A DNA stretch of 64,000 nucleotides from assembly GCA_938041695.1 (NCBI GenBank), contig CALISI010000057.1:22093-86092 (forward strand), written 5' to 3'. Source of the DNA: an uncultured Actinomyces sp. Its GTDB lineage: Bacteria > Actinomycetota > Actinomycetes > Actinomycetales > Actinomycetaceae. Below the pieces are notes generated by a model. The model had not been told where the DNA came from. It saw only the letters and a list, made by a program, of their open reading frames with translations, and made no database searches. The translations under genes were made by a program, and so were the position numbers. Below are positions 53,054 through 61,631 of the stretch, one piece after another (the stretch's first letter is position 1; every line of letters begins with the position of its first letter).

Positions 53054-54079
53054 TCAGGAGCGGGCACGCCAGTCCTTGACGGCTTTCGCCGTGCTGAGGG
53101 CGCGATAGGTCACCTTTTTGATCGGCATGTCCCATCCCCCGGGAACGTCTGTGAAGTGCGAGGCAAAGGCGCTCTTGTACTTGCCGACGCTGTAGAGCTC
53201 GGGGCAGCGCGGCGAGTGCGCACCCATGAGGTCGAATTCGCGCACGCCGTCGCGGGCGAGGAATTCGGCGGCCAGGAAGTCCAGGACCGGGGGCTGACGC
53301 AGGCATCGGCCGGCCTCAGTGGAGGCGCCGTACTCTGCCTGCGCGCGGATTCCCTCGACGAGGCAGAAGTCCCAGCAGAGGATGTTGCTCTCGGCGTCAC
53401 GCATCGAGAAGATACGCGCGTGCTTGGGACCGAGGATCGTCAGGAGCGTGAGGTAGTAATCCTTGGGATGCGGGCGGAAGCCGTCACGTTGGGCGGTCTC
53501 CTCCATGACGGCGTAGTACTCGTCGATGACCTCGGCCGCGTTCGCGGTGTCCTCGTGGAAGGTCACGCCCTCCGCCTTGCCCTTCTTCAGGCCCGAGCGG
53601 ATGGAGCGCTTGCCTGCCTTGGGCATGGCGGCGAGGATTGCCTCTTCGCTCTTTCCTTTGGTGTCGATGACGACGGTGCGGTCGTAGGAGATTGTCTGCA
53701 GCGGCATGCACAGGTCGGGGTGCTGGTAGATGGCGTGAAGGCGCACAAAGGCAACCGACTTGTCCTTCGCCTTGATCTCACGCAGGAGGTCGGCACGCAG
53801 AGCCGCTTCGCGTTCGGGGGTTGCTTCCTTCACCCACGCCGGTCCCCACTTGGCCCACAGGTAGTGGATGCCGCGCACGGAGTACTTGTAGAGCGTGATG
53901 AACGCGATCTTCGCGTCATCCTCGCACCACGCGTAGCGGCCCCACACCCCATGTCCCTGGGACTCCTCGAACGCCTCCCACACGCACGCCTGCTCGATGG
54001 GAAGTGAACGGTCCTGGAAGCCAGAGACCGCAGCGATCTTATCGTCCTTGGAAATGGGCACGAGTGCGGTTGTCGTCAT
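53054..54079 (-). CDS. FemX/FemAB-like peptidoglycan bridge aminoacyltransferase
   Basis: A 341-residue enzyme of the FemAB fold (double GNAT). It carries GVWGRYAWCEDDAKIAFITLY, HYLWAKWGPAWVKE, KRSIRSGLKKGKAEGV and EFDLMGAHSPRCPELYSVGKYK, typical of Fem proteins that add amino acids from aminoacyl-tRNA to the lipid II peptide. Which residue it adds is not visible. ATG 54079 has GAGGACACC before it and TAGACT at 54121-54126 as a -10 box. It runs in the same direction as the ATP-grasp gene upstream (103 bases away), suggesting a cross-bridge function for both. Confidence 0.85.
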   Translation of the reverse strand: MTTTALVPISKDDKIAAVSGFQDRSLPIEQACVWEAFEESQGHGVWGRYAWCEDDAKIAFITLYKYSVRGIHYLWAKWGPAWVKEATPEREAALRADLLREIKAKDKSVAFVRLHAIYQHPDLCMPLQTISYDRTVVIDTKGKSEEAILAAMPKAGKRSIRSGLKKGKAEGVTFHEDTANAAEVIDEYYAVMEETAQRDGFRPHPKDYYLTLLTILGPKHARIFSMRDAESNILCWDFCLVEGIRAQAEYGASTEAGRCLRQPPVLDFLAAEFLARDGVREFDLMGAHSPRCPELYSVGKYKSAFASHFTDVPGGWDMPIKKVTYRALSTAKAVKDWRARS

Positions 54080-54120
54080 GGTGTCCTCGTTGGTCGGAAA
54101 TATCGGTCGCGTAGGGGGTC

Positions 54121-54126
54121 AGTCTA
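54121..54126 (-). promoter_or_regulatory. Candidate -10 box of the FemX gene
   Basis: TAGACT on the minus strand, 41 bases before the ATG at 54079, matches the Actinobacterial TAnnnT form. No convincing -35 element was found. Confidence 0.4.
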
Positions 54127-54182
54127 TCAGGGCCGCCTCCCCCACCGACGAGGCCTGGGCCAGGCAGGGAAGGGACGTGACG

Positions 54183-55460
54183 TCAGTAGGACGTCTCGGT
54201 AGGCTCCGGATAGTAGCGGGCAAACTTACGACGATGGTTCTGCTTCTGCAGCCAAACAGTGAGATTACGGCGCAGATCCTTCTCCGTCGGGTTCAGGAGC
54301 AGGTCGAAGCGGCGCCCCTCCCGGATGATGCGCTTGACACGCTTGCGCAGCTCGGGGTCCGTGATGTAGTGCAGGAGCAGGGAATCCGGGACGAGGGTGT
54401 ACAGGATCTCGTCCTTCGCCTGGACCTGCTCGTATTCCTTCCCATCGATAAGGTCTGCGACCATGGGAATCATCGGATTCGCGCCGGCAGCGGCCATGTA
54501 CCAGTTGTTACGGCCGATTCGAGGGTTGACCTCGAAGAAGAGGGCGCGCCCGTCGCGAGGGTCGATCTTCACGTCGAAGTTCGCGAATCCGCGATACCCG
54601 TTCTCGGTGAGCAGCGCGCATGCGTCGGCCCACAGCTGGGGGAAGTCTTCGGTGATCATGGCAACCGGGTTGCCGATCATTGTGGGGGCGTGATCCTCCA
54701 GTAGGACGCGGGCCGAACCGATGAGGGTGACCTTCCCACGCGAGTCGACATAAGCGGTGATCGATCGCATCGCCGTGTTGTCCCCGGGGATCAGCTCCTG
54801 GACCAGGAAAGTATCGCGAAAGCCTGCATCCTTCAGGGTCTTCCAGAGTTGCGCCAGCTCCTCGGGCGTATCAATGAACCAGATCTTGCGCTTGCCGTCG
54901 AACTCGAGAACGTCGTAGGGCTCGCCCTTTGCGGACTTGGCGACGACCGGGAAACTGAACGGAATGTCCGGGGCGGCCCAGGCCTCGTCCTCAACGCTCG
55001 AAAAATCGACGGCAACCGTGCCCGGGGAGTCAATACCCGCGCGCTCACACGCACGCGCAAACTCCTCCTTATCCGTGAGCCGATCCATAACCTCTTCGGT
55101 CGGGAAAGGCACGGCGTAGTGCCTGGACAGCGCTTCCATGTTGCGGGCAACAAACGCGGAGAAGATGTCGTGGTTCGCCATCAGGATGAGTTTCTTGTCC
55201 GCGTGCTCACCGGCGATACTCATCAGGACGTCGAGGAGCTGTGCATCGCTCGCGTGGGCGCTCACGTGTCGGACATCGAAAAAGTGTGACCGCGTGATCG
55301 ACTCCGTGGGTTGGGACCCGACGCAGATGCATCGGCACCCGAATGCTTCGTTGAAACAGCGCCCGATTCCATACACGCCGAAGTCTCCGCCAATGATGAC
55401 AGGCAGAATGTCGTCGCGGGGCGACAGGGGGCGAGGCCGGGTCAGGTAGTCGATTGTCAT
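54183..55460 (-). CDS. ATP-grasp carboxylate-amine ligase
   Basis: A 425-residue ATP-grasp enzyme. The nucleotide fold starts LPVIIGGDFGVYGIGR, the ATP-binding part includes FPVVAKSAKGEPYDV and FLVQELIPGDNTAMRS, and the metal-binding end is ALFFEVNPRIGRNNWYM. The arrangement is similar to D-aspartate ligases of peptidoglycan bridge synthesis and to other carboxylate-amine ligases. With a FemX gene directly downstream I infer a role in the interpeptide bridge, but the substrate is not shown. ATG 55460 has TAGGCT six bases before it, suggesting leaderless transcription. It diverges from the gene at 55532. Confidence 0.8.
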   Translation of the reverse strand: MTIDYLTRPRPLSPRDDILPVIIGGDFGVYGIGRCFNEAFGCRCICVGSQPTESITRSHFFDVRHVSAHASDAQLLDVLMSIAGEHADKKLILMANHDIFSAFVARNMEALSRHYAVPFPTEEVMDRLTDKEEFARACERAGIDSPGTVAVDFSSVEDEAWAAPDIPFSFPVVAKSAKGEPYDVLEFDGKRKIWFIDTPEELAQLWKTLKDAGFRDTFLVQELIPGDNTAMRSITAYVDSRGKVTLIGSARVLLEDHAPTMIGNPVAMITEDFPQLWADACALLTENGYRGFANFDVKIDPRDGRALFFEVNPRIGRNNWYMAAAGANPMIPMVADLIDGKEYEQVQAKDEILYTLVPDSLLLHYITDPELRKRVKRIIREGRRFDLLLNPTEKDLRRNLTVWLQKQNHRRKFARYYPEPTETSY

Positions 55461-55531
55461 GCCATAAGCCTAGCGCCTGGTAGGATACAGAACTATCCCT
55501 GAGACCTCTCTCACCTCTACGAAAGTTCGCT

Positions 55532-56293
55532 ATGAGTTCGCCGTTTTCGCAGCATAATCAACAGCCCTTCCAGCCTCAGCAGGGCGCGGGCGGATACCCC
55601 CAGCAGGGAGGCTACCCTCAGGGAGGAAACCAGCAGGGAGGCTACCAGCAAGGTGCATATCAGCAGAGCGCATACTCCCAGCAGTCCCCTCGGGGCGGGT
55701 ACGGCGCTTCCCCGTACGGCCAACCCGCCTACTCGGGCGGCCCGAAGGGCCCGCAGCCCTCGGGTTCCAACAACGGAAAGCTTATTGCAATCATTGCTGG
55801 TTCTTTTGTCGCTGCCCTCGTCGTAGTGACAGTCATCTATCTTGTATTCGGATACAGCTCGTCGTCCTCTCAAGACGACCGTTCAGCAAGCCCCTCACCC
55901 ACATCGTCAAGCTCTCCGTCGTACGGATCGAAGCCCACGAGCCAGCCATCCTCGTCGCCCGCCTACGGCTCCAAGCCGTCACCGAAGTCGGGATCTGGCA
56001 CCGGTACGGGCTCCTCAAAGGGCTCGAAGGGGTCGAATGGCGGATCTGACCCCGATGTCGAAACGAGGATCATGTCCACCTGCGACAGCCAGATCAATGC
56101 GGCGATCAAGGGCGCGTCTATCACGGATCAGCAGATCACCTTGGTTTCCTCGACCTCCAGTAAGCAAACCTACGAGTACACGGGTCGCGTGACCGGCAGG
56201 AAAGCCTCAACCAACGAGGCCGTCAATGGCGACTTCACCTGCAAGGCAGACTATGACCCGGCGACGGGTTTGATCGAGACAACATTCCAGTAA
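55532..56293 (+). CDS. Gln/Pro/Gly-rich single-span membrane protein
   Basis: A 253-residue protein of unknown function. Residues 1-80 are cytoplasmic, with repeats of the type YPQQGGYPQGGNQQGGYQQ. A membrane helix (LIAIIAGSFVAALVVVTVIYLV) is followed by an extracellular Ser/Pro/Gly linker and a small C-terminal domain with two cysteines (MSTCDSQI and GDFTCKADYD). The C-terminal domain is alike in its Cys spacing and ending to that of the next gene, so the two are paralogues. The disordered N-terminus is reminiscent of PrsW copy 2. Confidence 0.8.
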   Translation: MSSPFSQHNQQPFQPQQGAGGYPQQGGYPQGGNQQGGYQQGAYQQSAYSQQSPRGGYGASPYGQPAYSGGPKGPQPSGSNNGKLIAIIAGSFVAALVVVTVIYLVFGYSSSSSQDDRSASPSPTSSSSPSYGSKPTSQPSSSPAYGSKPSPKSGSGTGTGSSKGSKGSNGGSDPDVETRIMSTCDSQINAAIKGASITDQQITLVSSTSSKQTYEYTGRVTGRKASTNEAVNGDFTCKADYDPATGLIETTFQ

Positions 56294-56402
56294 TCAACGA
56301 GCCAGTGCTGCAGCCTGTCCCGCCACTTCTTCGGTCTCCGGCCACGGGCGAGATCGGCCGCACTCACCAGACTTCTACCACTATCAATTTCAGGGAGCCC
56401 TC

Positions 56403-57311
56403 ATGTCCAACCCGTACGGCCCCAATCAGCAACCTGTTAACGGCGATAACAACGGCCAGTACTTTACTGAACAACAACCGACAGGACAGTTGCCAGCCGT
56501 TGGCTACGGCCAACAAACGACCGAACAGTTGCCGGCCGTCGACTACGGCCAACAAGCAACCCAACAAATGCCGGCCGTCGACTACGGCCAACAAGCAACC
56601 CAACAAATGCCGGCCGTCGACTACGGCCAACAAGCAACCCAACAAATGCCGACCGCAGGCGGATATGGGCAGGCTCAGCCCGGCTACGCACAGCAGCAGG
56701 GTTATTATCCTCCGGGTCAGTTCCCGGCAAGCCCCTATGGCGGACAGCCGAAAAAGAAAGGGCCAAATACCGGTCTCATCATCGGCGTGATCGCCGCTGT
56801 CATCGTTGTGATACTCATTGCCGTCGTTGCAATCATCGCGCTGAACAGGGGGGATTCCTCTGACGACTCCTCGGCCTCGCCCAGCGCCTCACCGACGACC
56901 TCGACCAGCACTACCCCGTCAGCTTCACCGTCCTCGACCTCTCACCCGTCGACGTCCTCCTCTTCAAAGCCGACACCGAGCCAGTCCTCGCCTTCCGCCA
57001 GCGTCTACCCCAAGCCCACGCCGTCTCAGAGCGCTAGTGCGTCAAGCACCGTGTCCGCTGACGAGGAATACGGCGTGAAATCTGAGTGCAAGAATGCGAT
57101 GACACAGTTCGTTCAGCAGGGCAAGCTGGAAAACTGGACCGTCGAACGCGACGGCGTGAATTCCAACGGAGAGAAGCAATACATCTCCAAGGGCCAAATT
57201 AACGGCACACTGATCACCGGCGAGACGGGGGTCTACAACTTCACATGCACCGCCGTCTACCACCAGGACTCCGGGCTGTACGAGGCCTGGTCGACCATCG
57301 AATACAAGTAA
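56403..57311 (+). CDS. Paralogous membrane protein with 13-residue repeats
   Basis: A 302-residue protein, ATG 56403 with AGGGAG. The cytoplasmic N-terminus holds four 13-residue repeats of the form LPAVDYGQQATQQ/MPAVDYGQQATQQ, encoded by 39-bp tandem DNA units. A membrane helix (GLIIGVIAAVIVVILIAVVA) precedes a Ser/Thr/Pro linker and a C-terminal domain with SECKNAM and NFTCTAVYHQDSGLYE, matching the two-Cys domain of the previous gene. Function unknown; it might act as an envelope sensor or binding protein. It is followed 21 bases later by the GH13 gene. Confidence 0.8.
   Translation: MSNPYGPNQQPVNGDNNGQYFTEQQPTGQLPAVGYGQQTTEQLPAVDYGQQATQQMPAVDYGQQATQQMPAVDYGQQATQQMPTAGGYGQAQPGYAQQQGYYPPGQFPASPYGGQPKKKGPNTGLIIGVIAAVIVVILIAVVAIIALNRGDSSDDSSASPSASPTTSTSTTPSASPSSTSHPSTSSSSKPTPSQSSPSASVYPKPTPSQSASASSTVSADEEYGVKSECKNAMTQFVQQGKLENWTVERDGVNSNGEKQYISKGQINGTLITGETGVYNFTCTAVYHQDSGLYEAWSTIEYK
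56490..56645 (+). repeat. Four 39-bp tandem repeats
   Basis: Units run 56490-56528, 56529-56567, 56568-56606 and 56607-56645. The last two are identical, the second differs from them in its first base, and the first is more diverged. A partial fifth copy starts at 56646. They encode 13-residue QQAT/PAVDYG units. Confidence 0.92.
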
Positions 57312-57332
57312 GCCTGGCTGCGAGCACAAGCG

Positions 57333-59111
57333 ATGCTGTACCGTCCCGAACTGCTTCCTTCCAGACGCTACGAAGTACAGACGTGGTGGACAAACGCGGT
57401 TCTCTACCAGATCTATCCCCGTTCGTATCAGGACACGAACGGGGATGGAGTTGGTGACCTAGAGGGCGTCTATCAGCGGTTGGACTACCTGGCAGATCTG
57501 GGCATCGACATCGTGTGGATCTCCCCTATCTATCGATCTCCGCAGGCAGATAACGGCTACGACATCTCGGACTACCGCGATATTGATCCACTCTTCGGGG
57601 ACCTCGCGGCCTTCGATCGTCTGGTCGCACGTGCCCATGAGCTCGGTATGCGCATTGTGATGGATCTCGTCGTCAACCACACATCGATCGAGCACCCGTG
57701 GTTTCTTGAGTCTGCCTCGTCCGTTCATTCACCGCGCCGCGACTGGTATTACTGGCGTGACGCACGCGCGGGAATGGAGGCGGGAACGCCCGGCGCGGAG
57801 CCGAACAACTGGGAGTCGTTTTTCGGAGGATCGGCCTGGGAGTTCGACCCTCGATCAGGCCAGTATTACCTGCACCTTTTTGCCCGCGAACAGCCTGATC
57901 TGAACTGGGAGAACCCCCGGGTGCGCGAAGCCGTCTACGAGATGATGAACTGGTGGCTGGACCGTGGCGTTGATGGCTTCCGAGTGGATGCCATCGACGT
58001 GATCTCTAAGGCACCAGGGCTCCCCGATGGTGGCCCGGCTCGCGCCCCATTCGGAGTCGGGCATGAGCTCTACGCAGATGGCCCTCGCCTGCACGAGTTC
58101 TTACAGGAGATGAACGCGCGAACGCTCGCCCACCATCCGGGTACCTTCACGGTCGGCGAGGCCTCGAACGCGTCTCCTGAGTCGGCGCTGCTGTTCTGCG
58201 CGCCGGAGCGCGGTGAGTTCAACATGCTCATCCAGTTTGAACACATGAATGTGGGGCTCGAAGACGGGAAGTTCTCACCTCGTTCCCTTCAGGAGGGCGA
58301 GCTCGCCGATGTCTTCACTCGTTGGCAGGAGACGCTCGGGGAACGCGGCTGGAACGCTCTGTATCTGGAGAACCACGATCAGCCTCGTTCGGTCGCCCGA
58401 TTCGGCGATGCTGAGGCATATTGGCGAGAGTCGGCTACGGCCCTCGCGACGGCTTACTTCCTGCAGCGCGGAACGCCTTTCATCTATCAGGGTCAGGAAA
58501 TCGGGATGCTCGGAGGTTCTTTCTCAGCACCCTCCGATTTCCGTGACGTTGAATCCCTCAACTATTTGGCCGGTTTCAGCGACAATTACGTGCCAGCGGG
58601 GGTGGCCGCGATGTCGCGCGATAACGGGCGCACCCCCATGCAGTGGGACGACTCCCCCACCGCCGGTTTCACTTCCACCGATCCCTGGATTGACATCCCG
58701 CCGTCAGCTTCTTCCATTAACGTCGCAGCGCAGGTTCCAGATCCCACATCGGTACTGTCGTATTACAAGGCGCTGATCGATGCTCGCCATCGTATTCCGG
58801 CGCTGACCGACGGCACATTCGACCGCATTGACGTCGGTGATCCGGCGCTCTTCACGTACTGTCGCCGCACGTCGCGCAGCGAGGTTCTCGTGATGGTGAA
58901 CCTTTCGGGTACCGCTCGTGCGCCGCACTTCCCCTCCCCCGACGAGGCCTGGGCACCGTCACGCTGGGCACTGTATCTGGGCAATACGGGACAGTGTCAT
59001 TCAGGTAGCTCCCTCGACGTGCAGAACGAACAGAATGAGGAGGATCACGAGCTCCCTCCACGCGCATCAATGCGGCCGTGGGAGGCGCGCGTCTACGTAC
59101 GTGCCCTGTAG
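57333..59111 (+). CDS. GH13 alpha-glucosidase
   Basis: A 592-residue glycoside hydrolase of family 13, oligo-1,6-glucosidase/alpha-glucosidase type. It starts WWTNAVLYQIYPRSYQDTNG and has all family regions: MRIVMDLVVNHTSIEH, GFRVDAIDVIS with the catalytic Asp, FTVGEASN with the acid Glu, and LENHDQPRSV with the third Asp. There is no signal peptide, so it works inside the cell on imported malto- or isomalto-oligosaccharides. ATG 57333 has only a poor ribosome site; read-through or coupling from the gene 21 bases upstream is possible. Confidence 0.92.
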   Translation: MLYRPELLPSRRYEVQTWWTNAVLYQIYPRSYQDTNGDGVGDLEGVYQRLDYLADLGIDIVWISPIYRSPQADNGYDISDYRDIDPLFGDLAAFDRLVARAHELGMRIVMDLVVNHTSIEHPWFLESASSVHSPRRDWYYWRDARAGMEAGTPGAEPNNWESFFGGSAWEFDPRSGQYYLHLFAREQPDLNWENPRVREAVYEMMNWWLDRGVDGFRVDAIDVISKAPGLPDGGPARAPFGVGHELYADGPRLHEFLQEMNARTLAHHPGTFTVGEASNASPESALLFCAPERGEFNMLIQFEHMNVGLEDGKFSPRSLQEGELADVFTRWQETLGERGWNALYLENHDQPRSVARFGDAEAYWRESATALATAYFLQRGTPFIYQGQEIGMLGGSFSAPSDFRDVESLNYLAGFSDNYVPAGVAAMSRDNGRTPMQWDDSPTAGFTSTDPWIDIPPSASSINVAAQVPDPTSVLSYYKALIDARHRIPALTDGTFDRIDVGDPALFTYCRRTSRSEVLVMVNLSGTARAPHFPSPDEAWAPSRWALYLGNTGQCHSGSSLDVQNEQNEEDHELPPRASMRPWEARVYVRAL

Positions 59112-59199
59112 GTTCCTCGCAATCGCCAACGCTTCACGGGACGTTTACCCGTATCCCGACAGCCGCGCACTGACCCCCGAACGTCGGCGCCACTAAGAA

Positions 59200-59238
59200 A
59201 AGCGCGGATGAGAAGAGGGTGTCTTCTCATCCGCGCTT
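59200..59238. terminator. Bidirectional terminator
   Basis: A perfect 17-bp stem (59200-59216 with 59222-59238) and a five-base loop lie between two convergent genes. On the minus strand it is followed by TTTTCTTAG, so it mainly ends the surface-protein transcript; it can also serve the GH13 gene. Confidence 0.85.
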
Positions 59239-59253
59239 CATTCTAGAAATGCG

Positions 59254-60918
59254 TCAGCCACGACGTCGCTGAGCAATCACCAGAGATACTCCAGCAATCG
59301 TCACTAGTCCGGCCAGGAAGCCGAGGCTCGTCGTATCTGCTCCTGTTTTGGCCAGGCGCGGTGCGGGAGGTGTCGACGGGGTCGGGGTCGGTGTGGGTGT
59401 CGGACTCTCAGACGGCGTAAGAGACGGCGCGGGTGTCGGACTCTCAGACGGCGTAGGCGTAGGAGTAGGAGCGAGCTTGTTGTTGAGCGTCAGCGCAAAG
59501 ACGTTATCCTCGCTCAGCGTGAACGTCGCCTCTCGATTGTTGGATTTCAGGGATACTCCCTGCGCAGTCTCGAAGATGCGGCTCTCAGCCTCGTTCCAGG
59601 TGATGCCATCGGCAGTAGGTAAGTCACCCTCGGAGACAGTGACCTGAGTGCCGAGCGGAAGAGTTCCAGGATAGGTGCACTTCTTGCCCGCCTTCACGGT
59701 CGCCCGATAGGTCTTATTCACTGACGGATCCGTGTCGTTCTTCAGCGTGATGCTGAGGGTGTAGTCGAGATTCTTGGCGGTTTCAGGCAGCTCGCCATCA
59801 ACCTTCTTGATCACCGAGAACGTCTGATGGGCGAAGGCATCCGCCACCGCGCCAAAACGCGCAACCGTCGTGACCGGGGCAACGTTCTTGCCCGGAACAT
59901 TGAAGTTGACAGTATTCGTGAACTTGCCGGTCACATCCGCGGCGCGCTTGGCGCCCTCAACACGGCTCGGGATCTCGACGATCGCCGACTGGTGAGCAGG
60001 GATCGTCGGGAAGTTGACCGTCACCTTCTGCGAGGTGCACGCAACGGTAGAGCCTGCACCGAAAGCACCATTCGATGTGTCCTTGCTCTGACGCTTACCC
60101 TCAGGCGTGGTCGGATCAACGACGACGAAGGTGTGCGCCTTGACGTAGTCAGTCACTGTCGCACAGTCACAAGACCAATCTTCACCGGCAGGAACCTCGT
60201 CAACAATCGATGCTCCAGTCACGGACTGATCACCGGCGGGAAGGATGACGCGCCACATGACAGCCTTGTTCTCGTCTCCATCCTCGCTGTCACGCAGTCC
60301 CAGCCAGCCTTCCTTAGCGTAGCGAGCCTGACCAGTCGGTTTTACAACCATATTGAACTTGCTTGCCACTACCTTGTTGCCTACCTGAACCTGGAAGCTC
60401 TCCTTCGCAGGCCCGATATAGTGAACCATCGCGCTCGTCGTGACGGAACCCGACCATTCGGCAGCAGAGTCGGCATTCTCGTTAAAGACAACGGTGACGA
60501 TACCGTCGGTCCCCCACGTGCCACAGCCGACGACAACACCGTTGGCAGATCGAACATCGAAGGTACGTTCAGCGGCAGGACGCAGGATCGGTTGGCCGGT
60601 TCCGGCCTCGGCGACGGTCGCGTCGTAGGTGAAGAAGTCTCCAGCCTTGACGGTTCCCTTCGTCTTCCACGGAAGCTTCACACCGAGATCCCACAGATCT
60701 GCGACCGTCTTGGCCTGGGTCCCCTGGGGATTGACCAGCTGCAAATTGCCCCCGTCGAGAGCAACCTTGTCGTTGACGTTCGTCGCGGGGGCGGGGCACG
60801 CAAGCGCGGTCGCCGACGCGGTACTGGTCGTCAACAGCTGCAGAGCTCCAAAGAAACTCAGTACTAATGCAAAAACCACAAGAAGTGCGCCAAGCCGACT
60901 GCTCTTCAACGCAACTAT
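59254..60918 (-). CDS. LAKTG-anchored adhesin-like surface protein; unusual start
   Basis: A wall-anchored surface protein of about 555 residues and paralogue of the next protein. A signal peptide (SSRLGALLVVFALVLSFFG) leads to Ig-like adhesin domains (GDFFTYDATVAEAGTGQPI, VTVVFNENADSAAEWSG, WRVILPAGDQSVTGASIVDE) and a DUF5979-like domain (FSVIKKVDGELPETAKNLDY). A Pro/Thr/Ser stalk, the sorting motif LAKTGA, a membrane helix and RRRG follow. At the place where the paralogue has ATG after AGGAG this gene has ATA (60918-60916). Other starts are TTG 60909, far from the ribosome site, or GTG 60984, which lies upstream of the -10 box. So ATA, or a poor TTG, must serve. Confidence 0.82.
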   Translation of the reverse strand: MVALKSSRLGALLVVFALVLSFFGALQLLTTSTASATALACPAPATNVNDKVALDGGNLQLVNPQGTQAKTVADLWDLGVKLPWKTKGTVKAGDFFTYDATVAEAGTGQPILRPAAERTFDVRSANGVVVGCGTWGTDGIVTVVFNENADSAAEWSGSVTTSAMVHYIGPAKESFQVQVGNKVVASKFNMVVKPTGQARYAKEGWLGLRDSEDGDENKAVMWRVILPAGDQSVTGASIVDEVPAGEDWSCDCATVTDYVKAHTFVVVDPTTPEGKRQSKDTSNGAFGAGSTVACTSQKVTVNFPTIPAHQSAIVEIPSRVEGAKRAADVTGKFTNTVNFNVPGKNVAPVTTVARFGAVADAFAHQTFSVIKKVDGELPETAKNLDYTLSITLKNDTDPSVNKTYRATVKAGKKCTYPGTLPLGTQVTVSEGDLPTADGITWNEAESRIFETAQGVSLKSNNREATFTLSEDNVFALTLNNKLAPTPTPTPSESPTPAPSLTPSESPTPTPTPTPSTPPAPRLAKTGADTTSLGFLAGLVTIAGVSLVIAQRRRG

Positions 60919-60966
60919 AAATAACTCCTGTCGATGGGCATGAGACTCTGTCGCCTCAAGCACATA

Positions 60967-60972
60967 ATTATA
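60967..60972 (-). promoter_or_regulatory. TATAAT -10 box of adhesin gene
   Basis: Perfect TATAAT on the minus strand, 49 bases before the ATA start at 60918. The -35 region is not recognisable. It supports a start codon downstream of about 60960. Confidence 0.5.
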
Positions 60973-61096
60973 GAGTAACTCCACAAAATAACCGAGAATT
61001 GCGCGACACTGCGGAATCTATTTCAATATAATTTTCCGTCAAACAGCTTTCACCTGCATATATACTGGCACTATGAACCCCTAGTAAATCACCCAT
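60968..61096 (-). CDS. Possible 42-residue small protein
   Basis: A short frame upstream of the adhesin gene. ATG 61096 has AGGAAA five bases before it. The product begins MGDLLGVHSASIYAGES and ends LFCGVTL; it has two cysteines and resembles nothing I know. Its stop overlaps the TATAAT of the adhesin promoter. The AT-rich composition differs from the neighbours, so it may simply be chance. Confidence 0.2.
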   Translation of the reverse strand: MGDLLGVHSASIYAGESCLTENYIEIDSAVSRNSRLFCGVTL

Positions 61097-61563
61097 TTTA
61101 ATTTCCTGCACAGCGGGTCAATTGGGCTTGACCAGTACAAATGCAAATGCGACGATAAAATGTTTTTATCACATTATTGAGAAATTTGTGCCGATGCATG
61201 AAACGAGCCGCGACAGCATACCGTCGACCGCTCAATATCTCACAGGTGCGGACAATCGGCGTCAATCTGCCCAAATAAGACAATCGATTCCCTATCGATA
61301 CGCACCCACATCCTTGCATCTACCCACCTCGTCCAGTCAGCAGGCATGCAACATGACGAGGAGCCTGCCATCTTGACAGGACTTTCGTCTGTCACTGCCC
61401 CATTGGCTGCACATCTGGGAGTGCGCAAGAACGACGAGACAAAAAGCCACAATAATTCGCTCATTCTCAATTCAAACGCGAGAAATAAACACCTATGTTC
61501 CCCCACCTTTTCACGAATCGATGCTTGCGCACAACCACAGACACGAGACAACGGAACAAAAAG
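61097..61563. other. AT-rich intergenic stretch without a gene
   Basis: Nothing convincing is seen here. A frame of 118 codons on the minus strand (61240-61596) has no ribosome site, runs through the terminator and is rejected. Confidence 0.6.
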
Positions 61564-61596
61564 GTGGGCGGGACGAGCATTGCTCATCCCGCCCAC
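61564..61596 (-). terminator. Terminator after the second adhesin gene
   Basis: A 16-bp stem (61564-61579 with 61581-61596) with one C/A mismatch that becomes a G-U pair in the transcript. On the minus strand it is followed by CCTTTTTG. It ends the transcript of the gene 61632-63260. Confidence 0.85.
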
Positions 61597-61631
61597 GATA
61601 GGCGCTCACGCGCCCCGAGCTCTCTTTGACA

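Noticed and set aside
61240..61596. 118-codon frame on the minus strand between the adhesin genes
   Set aside because: No ribosome site, no recognisable content, and its 5' end lies in the strong terminator at 61564-61596.
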